Positions 24,999 through 34,565 of a stretch of 64,000 nt of DNA are shown here, piece after piece. Position 1 is the stretch's first letter. Each line of letters starts with the position of its first letter. The position numbers and the translations under genes are program-made. Origin of the DNA: Micromussa lordhowensis (taxonomy: Eukaryota; Cnidaria; Anthozoa; Scleractinia; Lobophylliidae); contig OZ026597.1 of the NCBI GenBank assembly GCA_964020085.1, positions 18,365,021 through 18,429,020 on the forward strand. Direction: 5' to 3'. The notes beneath the pieces are model-generated. The model was not told the DNA's origin, did no database searches, and saw nothing but the letters and a program-made list of their open reading frames with translations.

Positions 24999-25230
24999 AA
25001 TGTTAAATATCAGATAATTTTGTTTTATCAACTGGGTTGATAATGTGAATTGGCCACCATAAAGAGATTCGGAAGCTGACGTTTTGAGCATTAGCCCTTT
25101 GTCGGAGTGAATGAGACACCTTTAGAGACACCTTTCGCTCCGACGAAGGGCTAACGCTCGAAACATCAGCTTCCGAATCTCTTTACGGTGGCCAATTCAC
25201 ATTATCAACCCAGTTGATAAAACCAAATTA

Positions 25231-25266
<36 letters not shown>

Positions 25267-25292
25267 TGCCCCCTTTATTAATGTTAAATATC
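24999..25292. mobile_element. Short inverted Penelope-like insert with 13-bp target duplication
   Basis: A 268-bp insert (25012-25279) is flanked by perfect 13-bp repeats, aatgttaaatatc (24999-25011, 25280-25292). It consists of two inverted copies of one terminus: caactgggttgataatgtga...gctgacg and its complement from 25136. The right part has cgaagggctaacgctcgaaac, a string found at Penelope-like element ends and resembling their hammerhead-type motif. No coding sequence remains. Confidence 0.75.
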
Positions 25293-25384
25293 GACTGGCA
25301 TGATATTTTACCTCTCCTATACTTTGACCAAATCGATTACGACAGTTAAACATAAACTTCTTTTTTTGAATATATTTTTAGCAT

Positions 25385-25768
25385 TTACCTTGGGCTGACA
25401 CCTTGTCGTGGTGGTGGAGCTTGTGTGCCTCGATGACCCTGAGAGCTGTGCCGGTGGGGACTGCGGTCCCTGGCAGGTCTAACCATGCCGGATTGGTCGA
25501 AAGGTAGAGGCCAGACAAAGAACAGCCCCTGGTCCTCCAGGTTGGGGGTTGGGCAGCGGGCTGATAACCTGCTACTGGAAAAAGAAACTTATTACAGAAA
25601 CCGAAACTGGAAATGCCACTGCGCCCTATAGGGAAGCAGGGGTACCATTTGATAACAGCCGGTTGGAGCAACGCGCAAAGCAGAGAATGACGCATAAACC
25701 GCCGAGGAAATTGCTGTCGCCAAAAGCGTGTGTGAAGATAGGGCAATGGAATGTATGTATGTAAGAAC
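25385..25768 (+). mobile_element. LINE 5' end, start of AP-endonuclease domain
   Basis: A characteristic 5' leader (acaccttgtcgtggtggtgg, ccctggcaggtctaaccatg, ggtcctccaggttggg) is followed by a frame that reaches VKIGQWNVC, the opening motif of an APE-type endonuclease. It then breaks off at a stop. The rest of the element is absent. Confidence 0.6.
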
Positions 25769-26029
25769 AATGTAGATGACATGGGAATACGTGCACATAC
25801 AAATTCTCTAACCTTTCTGCTTTTGTTCCTGAGACTTTTCAAACTTCTTATAAAATTGGTATTCTGCTTGGTTCATGATCGCGTCTACATACACAATGAG
25901 ACTTAAGTTTATGCCATGTGCTCATCAGTAAAATCTTTGAGCATGCGCATTAATTAAAGAATTGCAAACTGTGGCTGAACGAAAAAAACAAACGAAGCCG
26001 AAATTTCAACTTGGCGTTTCCTTTGGAAA

Positions 26030-26345
26030 GCCCGAGTAAAAAGAAGAGAATATTTTATTGATATCATCAGTTCCTCTTGCAATAATTTCATCCCAATCAA
26101 CTTGAATTAAGTCGGCTATGAAGGAACTAGAGGAGAAATAAAATTGAAAAATCACGCACTTTCCTATTTTCCTTTGGCTGATCTACAATTGAGGACAAGA
26201 TGCAAAATTGTGAGAAATGATCGCTGATATCGGAAAGTATGTTCCCACTGACTAGCACCTGTTCTGGAATATTGGCAAAAATGTTATCAATAAGTGTTGC
26301 TGAGGAGCTTCTAACTCGAGTTGGTTTATCGTTTATCATCAACTA
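26030..26345 (-). mobile_element. LINE endonuclease C-terminal fragment
   Basis: The minus strand reads PTRVRSSSATLIDNIFAN, SGNILSDISDHFSQFCIL, VRDFS and, after a frame change, DLIQVDWDEII and DDINKIFSSF. This is the end of an APE-type LINE endonuclease and its linker. It is likely the upstream part of the LINE at 23334-24600. Confidence 0.8.
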
Positions 26346-27345
26346 CAAGGAAGGAGCTGTAAAGCAATCGAAGACAGAGGAAGCAAATCAGCCAATTGAA
26401 GAAGTTGACGAATCCTTTGAGATGTCAGGCTACAAGGGAATCATCAAAGACTGTGGAAGAACGTCGTGTCCAACCTGATACATCTGAACAATGTACGTGT
26501 ACCCCATTGTTACTTCAATTCGAGTATGTTACCAACCGTCATTCAAATTCATGCCTTCAGTGATGTATCAAAGAAGACCTATGCTGCTGCCATCTATTTG
26601 CGCTCAAAGTGTGAACATGGACATGTTGAGGTCCAATTACATTCTTCAAAACTGCACCCATCAAACAGCAAACCATACCAAGACTGGAACCACTTGGCAC
26701 AGCAATCTCAACAAGACTTGTTGACAGCCAGTTGAAGTCGCTCCCATGTGATATCAAACCTACCTTCTGGGTGGATTCTACGACCGTCATTTGCTGGATA
26801 AAGCATGAGAAGCCCTGGAAGCAATATGTTCTGTACCTGAAGCTGCATGGAATTACTGCCCAGGTGCCAAAAATCCAGCCGATTTACCTTCTCATGGATT
26901 ATCTGGAGAGGAACTTGTGGAGAACTCACTCTGGTGGAATGGAAATGAATTTCTGAGGAACCCAGACAGCAAATGGCCAAAGTCACCTGAAGTGCAAGCA
27001 GTAACGAGGAACTTCACTGCAGTTATTGACCCAAAGAAACAGCTCACTGACGAGATTGCTTCGCATTTCATATGATTTATCAACAAGTTGAAGTCAAACC
27101 TGTCAGGCTCAGAGAGCAAACCTGTGAAAGAGTTAAGTGCCTCTGAGATTAACGAAGCCAAGATATACTGGATAAAGTCAGTCCAAGCAAGTAATTTTGA
27201 AGCCAAGCTCAATTTCCTGATGAAGAATTCTCAATTGTGGCCATTACCGAGAGTCAAGCAATTTGGCTTGTACAAAGATGACAAGGAGGTAGTAAGGAGG
27301 ATGTGGTTTACCATGTTACATTCACATTTACGTTCACTATATTAG

Positions 27346-29406
27346 GACAAGGATGTGGTTTACTATGTTATGTTCACTTGGACGACAGAGCAAACGACTT
27401 GCGAACAACTACATCAGTTTAGTAAGTACTGTCAGATGAATACGCAAACAACTTTGGTTCAACCACCGCTGTAAAGACCACGGTCTTGTTCCGACCGGAC
27501 TTAAACTTAAGTCTCCCTTGAACACACAAGAGGCCATCCAGATCAAATCCACTTGCAGACGTCTGGTCAAAGCGCGGATAAATGACTGTCACAGGAGACT
27601 TGAAGCTACTGCAACAATAAACTGCAACAACAACTTGACAAACTTAAACAACTGTTACCGACTAACTTACTTGACACTGTTACAACCATCGCCGACAGGC
27701 GAGCCGACAAAATGACAGACCGCATTCGTTCTGAACAAGAACGAAAACTGACAAGACTTCAAAGCAATAAAGACAAAAATGAAGACTGACGCTATTGACA
27801 CTCAACGCTTCTACCGACTGAGATGCTCAGTGCCACAACCACCGAAACTTTACGGTCTACCGAAACTGCACAAACCTGGTATACCGATGCAACCTATAGT
27901 CTCTTTTTGTGGGTCCCCTACGTAATAACTGTCCAGGTACTTGAGAACCATACTGCAACCCCTTACTGACCAATCAAGACGCAAACTACAATCTACTGAG
28001 AACTTAATTGACGCTATTAAGACAGTACAGATACCTGATGATTACAAACTTGTGTCTTTTGATGTGAAGTCACTGTTCATCAGTATTCCACTTCAATTGG
28101 CTTTACAGTGTACCGAGACCGCTATCCAACAATCTACCATTGAATTACCGTTACCGACAGAAGACATCATGGACTTACTGAACCTTTGCCTTACATCGAC
28201 TTACTTTCAGTATAACGGCAAACACTACAAGCAGTTGCATGGAACAGCCATGTTTTAACGCCGTTCAAAGACGAAATCGACGCTTTTCACGACCACCTTA
28301 ACGAACAGAATGCCGACATCCAGTTCACCAAAGAAATCGAAGAAAATGGAAAACTTCCTTTTCTAGACTGTTTGGTAAGCCGTGACAACAACGAACTGCG
28401 AACGACAGTGTACATAAAACCGACACATACCGACAGATTACGAATCATCCTACAACCTGACTTCACACAAAGCCATGACTATAAAGACTTTGACGAGACG
28501 AGCGCAACTAGTTTGTGACACACCGGACAGTTTACGCGACAAACACAAATACCTTGAACGTGTTTTTCACAAGAACAACTGCAACGCTGACTTTATTAGA
28601 TGAAACATTTACGAACAGGAACCCAACACCTGTTACTACAGTGACTATACCTTATATTAAGGGCACTTCAGAGACCATCTCACGGATTCTACAGCCCTAC
28701 AATATCCGTGTTGCCCGCAAACCTACGACTACCTTACGACACTTACTGACTAACGTTAAAGACAGGGACGAACCCAACAACAGACAGGGAGCAGTTTACA
28801 AGATCAAATGCTCCAACTGCCAGGCGTCCTACATCGGTGAGACTGGCAGAAACCTGAACACGAGACTGACTGAACACAAACGAGCCACAAGAAATGGTGA
28901 TGTCAACAATCACATTGCTGTACATCAACTGACAAACCACAACATTGACTGGGACACTGCTCAATGCTTAACCTACAGTACAAACTATTTTCAATGACTG
29001 ACTCTTGAAAGCTGGTATACTAACTTAGAACAAATGCCTCTTAACAGATGTCAACAGCTACCGGCACCTTACAAATGACTTATCCACGACGCAAACGAAA
29101 CCGACAAACGGACTTCTAACAGACCGACTTAATTTGACAAACTATACACGGACCTCAATGCTAGCAATTTGACTAACAAAAGACGGATCGAAACTGACCA
29201 ATGACTGATAACAAACTCTACACTAATCTTTCAGCCAATACCATCATGGCTAAAGTGACCAATCACTTTCAACGGACCAAACTAATAACATGATTGACTG
29301 ACAAACACTATTCACTTGACTCTTAAGATGACTTCCGCTCAGGTCGTCGAAACGTCAATCAACAACAACAGACGATCACACTATACGAACTAATGACAAG
29401 GATGTG
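27346..29406 (+). mobile_element. Penelope-like element (RT plus GIY-YIG), 12-bp target duplication
   Basis: The repeat gacaaggatgtg occurs at 27346-27357 and 29395-29406. The RT portion has [19 protein letters not shown] (about 27850-27905), then YKLVSFDVKSLFISIPL and TSTYFQYNGKHYKQLHGTAM (to 28258). Sequence that should hold the catalytic YxDD block is missing. A second frame follows, ENGKLPFLDCLVSRDNN. The GIY-YIG endonuclease is at 28788-28970: AVYKIKCSNCQASYIGETGR, LTEHKRA, with the CxxC and His residues of the Penelope type. Frame breaks show it is dead. Near the right end, gtcgtcgaaacgtcaatc resembles the hammerhead-type end motif. The left edge repeats ggatgtggttta twice (27299, 27351), possibly a partial tandem copy. 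Confidence 0.85.
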
Positions 29407-29597
29407 TTGAGATGCAAAGGTAGACTAACCAATGCCGACCCCCCTACAACAAGGAAGAATCCCATACTTTTGCCATCCAAGAATGACTTTGTAAGCTTAT
29501 TGATAAAGGATGCTCATGCGAAAGTCAAACATAATGGAGTCAGGGACGTACTGACTACCCTGCAATAGAATTACTGGGTGTTGCATGGTTGAGAAGC

Positions 29598-30320
29598 AAC
29601 AAAGAGAATTGTCTTTACAAATGATAAATTATTTCGCTTCGGCCTTTCGCACTCTCCAAACTGCACATTCTGCAATGAAGAACCAGAATCCTTAGAACAT
29701 TTACTCTTTCGTTGCAAAGTGTCTTCTGAATTTTGGAAAGAAGTCCTGTCCTGGCTCAAAGATAATGAAATCGTTATAGAATCCTTCACTGAAATAGGTT
29801 TGTTCTTGGGGTTTTTCGAAGAAATGGAAGATTTTTTTCTAATTAATCATGTTCTGCTTTTAGGTAAATATTATATTTATGTAAGGAAATGCCATGGAAG
29901 CTTGCCCTCTTTGAGAGGTTTTATTACAAAGATAAGAAGTGTTTATAATATCGAACTTCATATTGCGAGGGAGAGAGATAAACTCGCCATTCATTTTAAA
30001 AAATGGGAAAAGTTAGTAGTTGCTATAAACAACCAGTAGAATCTTGCTTACCTTGGTCTTTTATAATATTTTTGTTCTTCTCGTGTGTGTATTGTATTCG
30101 TGGTGTAAAAAAAGTCCTTGTAAGTAGGTCTTGTAAGTAGATTTTTTTTTTAAGTAAGTCATTCCGAGTAGTGTTTTGTAAGTATTGTTATTTCCTTTTC
30201 CGTCAAATGATTAAGGCATTGTAAATCAAGTATTTTAAGTATTGTAACTTTTTGTAGCAAAATTAAAATAAAAATAAACAAATTACAAAACAAAAAACAA
30301 AAAAAAACAAAGAGAATTGT
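29598..30320 (+). mobile_element. 5'-truncated L1/Tx1-like LINE with 15-bp target duplication
   Basis: Perfect 15-bp repeats aacaaagagaattgt at 29598-29612 and 30306-30320 bound a 693-bp insert. It encodes the C-terminus of ORF2 with a zf-RVT-type zinc motif (CTFCNEEPESLEHLLFRC, 29672-29725) up to TAG at about 30037-30039. A 3' UTR and an A-rich tail follow. The insert splits the BEL/Pao integrase region, whose frame resumes after the second repeat. Confidence 0.9.
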
Positions 30321-31054
30321 GAAAGAGTGTCATTTGCCAAAAATTTGAAGGTGTGCCATTTAAACCTCAGTCTACCCCAGACTTGCCTGATATGCGCATG
30401 CCAGACGTCACTCCATTTACATATACAGGTGTGGACTTTGCTGGACCTCTTTACATCACAAGTTCAAGAGATCCCCAATCAAATGAAAAAAAGTTTACAT
30501 CTGCTGAACTTATCCAGGTGTACATCAACTTGCGTAGTCCACTTAGAACGGACACGTGATCTGGGTGTGAACTCATTTCTGCAAGCATTTTGACGATTTT
30601 CAAGCTGACGTTGACTGCCCTCAACACTGATATCTCATAATGCCAAAACGTTTAAAGCTAGCTTCAAGGAGGTCGAGAAACTGGTCAAATCACAAGAAAT
30701 TCAATGCTATCTCTCCAACAACCAAATGACATGGAAATTCATCATAGAGAAGGCCTCATGGTGGGGAGGGTTTTGGGAAAAACTATTCAAAGCAGGAAAA
30801 AAAGCAACAAGAAGACAGTAGGGAGAACATCTCTAGACAACGATGAACTGAAAAGGTCAGAGCAGCTGTTGTCAAGGTGTCAAGCAGCAATGGAAAGAAT
30901 CAGCTTCTAAAGAGAGTGATTCAGCACTTAGTCCCCATTGATGTATGAGCGGAATCAAATATTCTCAAGTATTCTCCAAAGCACACATTAACAAGAAGTC
31001 ACAGCAACTCAGTCAGCCAGAGACCACAACGAGATGCAGTGTATCAAGGGAAAC

Positions 31055-31571
31055 TGCTAAGGAGAGAACTTTTGAACATTGAACTTTGACTTTATGTTTA
31101 TTTATTTATTACAATTTATGGCACACTATAACAGAAGCCAAAGGATGTAATGCAAAAGAGTCAAAGACCCCATATTATAGCAGAACACCAATGGTACAAA
31201 AAAAAGATACAAAAAAAAATAATAATACAGAGTAACAGTTATAGTAATAATAAATATAAATATAGATATCGCGAAAAAAAAAAAGAAAAAAAACGTTCCA
31301 ATACAATTTTAACCCATAAAAAACTTTCTAACTAAATCTTTAAAACTATTTACACTAGTTGCCTCGCGAATGGAAAGGGAAGGGAGTTCCATGTTCCCAC
31401 AACTCTATTAAAAAAAGAACATTTAAAAACATTCATTCTTGCATATCTTATCTTTAGAGTTAACTTCTCATTGTGTCTAAACAAATAGCGTTAGTTTCCT
31501 TATAGAAATCTACATAAGGTTTAACATCAATGTGCTAAGGAGAGAACTTTTGAACATTGAACTTTGACTTT
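31055..31571 (-). mobile_element. LINE 3' end (reverse) with a 39-bp target duplication
   Basis: The 39-bp string beginning tgctaaggagagaactttt occurs at 31055-31093 and 31533-31571 without mismatch. The 439-bp insert reads, on the minus strand and across a frame change, like a LINE C-terminus (WNSLP, then REATSVNSFKDLVRKFF). An A-rich 3' UTR follows, seen here as the T-rich left end. Confidence 0.75.
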
Positions 31572-31829
31572 GTTTGACTACTGTAGTGTGGTCAAGGTGG
31601 GTAGTGTTGAAATGGCCTCCCTTCCATGTGAGCATGTGATGTGTAAACCAGTTTATATTTTGTAACACAAGGTCGAGCAGGGGTTGTCAAGTCAAAAGTT
31701 CCAAACAAGTCAAGTCAGTTGTCAAGAGAAGTCAAGTCAAAGAGTCAAGAAAATGTGTAAATTCGAGTATCCAAGATTAAAGTCCACATTAAAGGAAAGA
31801 TGAGTCAAACAATCATTACAACTAGCAAC
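31572..31829 (+). repeat. BEL/Pao 3' flank and TCAAG-rich minisatellite
   Basis: The stretch after the second target repeat may be the 3' LTR region of the BEL/Pao element (weak). From 31687 the sequence is rich in gtcaagtcaa units. The same motif recurs in the opposite orientation at 32092-32152 (cttgactcaaacttgactc). Confidence 0.35.
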
Positions 31830-32061
31830 TAAAACCAAAAGTTTAAAAATCGACGAGTAACCAGGGGACATAATTAAAGAGTTAAAAAGACGTTCTCTGG
31901 TTAAAATTTTAAAAACACGAGCTTTCGATTGCCAGTCTGCAATCTTTAAAAGTGAAGTGTAAAGAGCGGAGCACTTTTAAAGATTGCAGACTGGCAATCG
32001 AAAGCTCGTGTTTTTAAACTTTTAACCAGAGAACGTCTTTTTAACTCTTTAAAACCAAAAG
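31830..32061. mobile_element. Second short palindromic insert, 12-bp target duplication
   Basis: Perfect 12-bp repeats taaaaccaaaag (31830-31841, 32050-32061) flank a 208-bp palindrome. The arms share acgttctctggttaaaa, cacgagctttcgattgccag and tctgcaatctttaaaagtg, in inverted order around about 31963. The arrangement matches the insert at 25012-25279, but the sequence is different. Confidence 0.8.
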
Positions 32062-32149
32062 AGTGGAAAAAGCAGAAGAAAAGAGAACAATTTAACTTGA
32101 CTCAAACTTGACTCTTGACTCAAAAACTTGACTTGGGCTCAAACTTGAC

Positions 32150-33127
32150 TTACTTATAATACCATAACAGTACCTGTTCGTCTCCACCAACAGGTGGTAT
32201 TTCAGTGTCACCATCTTGAACTGACAGTGATTCCACACAATTCCACACTCACTCCAATGTCAATGATTTCATTGACTGCTTGCCCCAGGCGTCAAGTGCG
32301 CTGGATATCAGGGGTGCCCAGTTGAGAAGACACTGGGGCACTACAGAAAAAAAAGACAAACTATTAGCTTTAATTTCAGTTAACCTCCCTTTCCGGTTCC
32401 TTTGTTTGTGTCTATCCGTAGTGTCTAACAGAGCCATATTCAATACTGATCATTTCATTTCTTTGGTAAAACTTACAAGAGCACAAAGCAATGGTCCTAA
32501 GACAACAAGACTACAATCTGAGTGAGAAGTTGAAACATTTTGAAGTAAAATTCGATTTTTGAGCATCTTAAAAACATTCCCCTCTCCCCTCCCCCAAGCA
32601 ATGTTGATTTTTCTATTTCTCTATTTCTGCACAGACCACAGACCACAGCAACTACACAAAATTGAATTGAGGGCCAGGGATAAGAGATAATTAATGCTAG
32701 GTGCATTGCAGATGAAATGGAATAGGAATAAAATATAAAAAAGTGTCATAACGTTCTTCAAGTGTCTCAACTACTTTTGTCGCCCATTGTCTATAGTCTG
32801 TATGTATTAACTGTGACGATATGGAGCGGACCTCGCGAGAGAAAATGAATTTGAAGTTATCCATATTTTATTTAAAACGTACATTACAAAATAGCACACG
32901 CTTTAAGAGTTTTTTTTAATAAACGATGTTTGGCATCAACTTTATTGAGAATGATTCAGTTTAATCGCGGAGTCACTTATGGATGTTCCAAATTGAACTT
33001 GTTTCAAAAATTATGTTGCCGTGCAAATAATGTTTGCACGTACTACTGCTTATTACTTAAGCTTTGAGCGGAATCCGGCTTTAAAAAATAGCCATTAGAT
33101 ATGGAGGAAAAAAATAAATATGCCATC
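32150..33127. other. No recognisable gene
   Basis: AT-rich sequence with short frames on both strands and no motifs or repeat ends that I can identify. Confidence 0.4.
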
Positions 33128-33368
33128 TTTCCTACCATCTTTCCACCCACGCGCGCGCATGGGGCGCCTGATGCTCGATTTCTGGCTCAAAACCCGGTTC
33201 AAACTCCAAATTTAACTTTTCTTCCAAGATTTGCTTTGCTTTCGCTTGTGTGTTAAACCAAGTTTCATTGTCATCTTCACAGATTACATCAATCCGGATA
33301 TAATTTTGATTGAGTTCACTTGACTTATGATTCTCGAGGTATTCCGTTTTATCCCTGCGAGTGAGTTC
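33128..33368 (-). mobile_element. L1/Tx1-like ORF1 fragment
   Basis: The minus strand is open for about 80 codons: KTEYLENHKSSELNQNYIRI, then VICEDDNETWFNTQAKAKQI, LEEKLNLEFEPG and ARAWVERW. NYIRIxxICEDDNETW is the signature of the L1 ORF1 RRM-like domain. Both ends are cut off. Confidence 0.6.
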
Positions 33369-34565
33369 ATATTTCTGTTACGGTCATTGAGTATGTCGTC
33401 ATATTGTGTCCAACTGACACAAATATTGACATCTGAAGTAGACGTCTAGCATTTCGTTTACTTAACGTACCTTTCCAAATATTCCAACCTTAACAGTACT
33501 CCGACTTTCAGACTTCGCAATAAAAGTTAAAAAATTACAACTTTACAATGTAAGATCTTAGTCCGCGATTTTTGTAAATTTATAGAAATGACAATTTTTA
33601 CATGTAAATGCAGTCGGGGAAAGCTTCTCGCTTTGTTCACAGTCACTTCGTAAATCGTGGTCAATTGACTCAGTTGCAGCACTTTCTCCTTGACAACTTT
33701 CCATTGCAAACTGGCTACATGTAGAACAACTACAAGCACGCAAACATGTACAAGGAGGTATCTACAGTACATTATGGTGGTCGAAATAACAACAAAGATT
33801 ATTGTGTTGTTTGAAGGAAGGTCTAAAATACACAGACCAGTTACTTCCGATCTTAGAAATCCATATGCCCAGGAATTCTACGATTTACTCAAGCTCGTTC
33901 TTTGATAAAGTCGTTTTGTCTACATCAAAACATGGAAATTAAAGCCACACGGACGCTATACACACAATCGAACATCATAAACATTGTTTAACAAGTATAC
34001 AGGTATCGGTTATACCGTTCTACTAGATCTTTCCTCTTTCTTTTTTCGGTATTGACCTTTTTTCACGATTATTTCAGTGCAACTATTAATTTATGATGTA
34101 AAGTTTTGCAACGACGAGTCCCAAAGTTTTGCCAATGGTCGACTCGAAGTCACTTCCGTTCTAGCGCGCGGATCAAGTGAACTCAAGCGGAGCAATGGGT
34201 CATGAATTTTAAAAGTGTACATATGGATACATATGGGTGTTATTAGCGCTCCACCATAAAGCGCAAAACCTTTTTCTGAATAGTTAGCTCACTGAGAAAT
34301 TAATTTTCATTTCGGAGGAACTCAAATAAATTCAATTGATAGAATGAAGGAAAAAAGCAGGAGGAGAAAACGCGAACAGTAGCAGAAATTAAAAAAAAAA
34401 ACGACCTGAGGCTACTTTGTTTTGCCGACTCGAAAATACTTGAAATCCGACGAAAACATGCAAAGCGAATGTAATGAGCAAGGTTCATCGGCTTTAAGAT
34501 TTCATTCATAGAAGGAACTGTCGAGGTGAACGTTTGAAACCAAAAAGAATTCCAAACAACGCAAT
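33369..34565. other. Spacer upstream of the secreted-protein gene
   Basis: A 61-codon, Cys-containing frame on the minus strand (33558-33743) matches nothing I know. The last 300 bases before the ATG at 34566 hold the presumed promoter and 5' UTR. No TATA box or Inr stands out. Confidence 0.35.

Larger units (their letters stand above)
26440..31093 (+). mobile_element. BEL/Pao LTR retrotransposon pol, decayed and multiply interrupted
   Basis: Blocks in order: RNase H-type region (IQIHAFSDVSKKTYAAAIYL, then PTFWVDSTTVICWIKHEKPW, about 26510-26830) and a pre-integrase part (SASEINEAKIYWIKS, GLYKDDKEVV, to 27345). After the Penelope insert come the zinc-binding part (CKGRLTNADPP, DAHAKVKHNGVRDVLTTL, 29407-29600) and the integrase core (YTGVDFAGPLYIT, 30424-30465; NAKTFKASFKEV; TWKFIIEKASWWGGFWEKL, about 30730-30785). 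The tail is at about 30930-31080. It carries many stops and frameshifts. Interruptions: Penelope element 27358-29394 and LINE 29613-30305; a further LINE end follows the coding tail at 31094. Confidence 0.85.

Noticed and set aside
25378..25842. 154-codon minus-strand ORF
   Set aside because: Antisense to a LINE 5' end whose plus-strand frame reaches the endonuclease motif IGQWNV.
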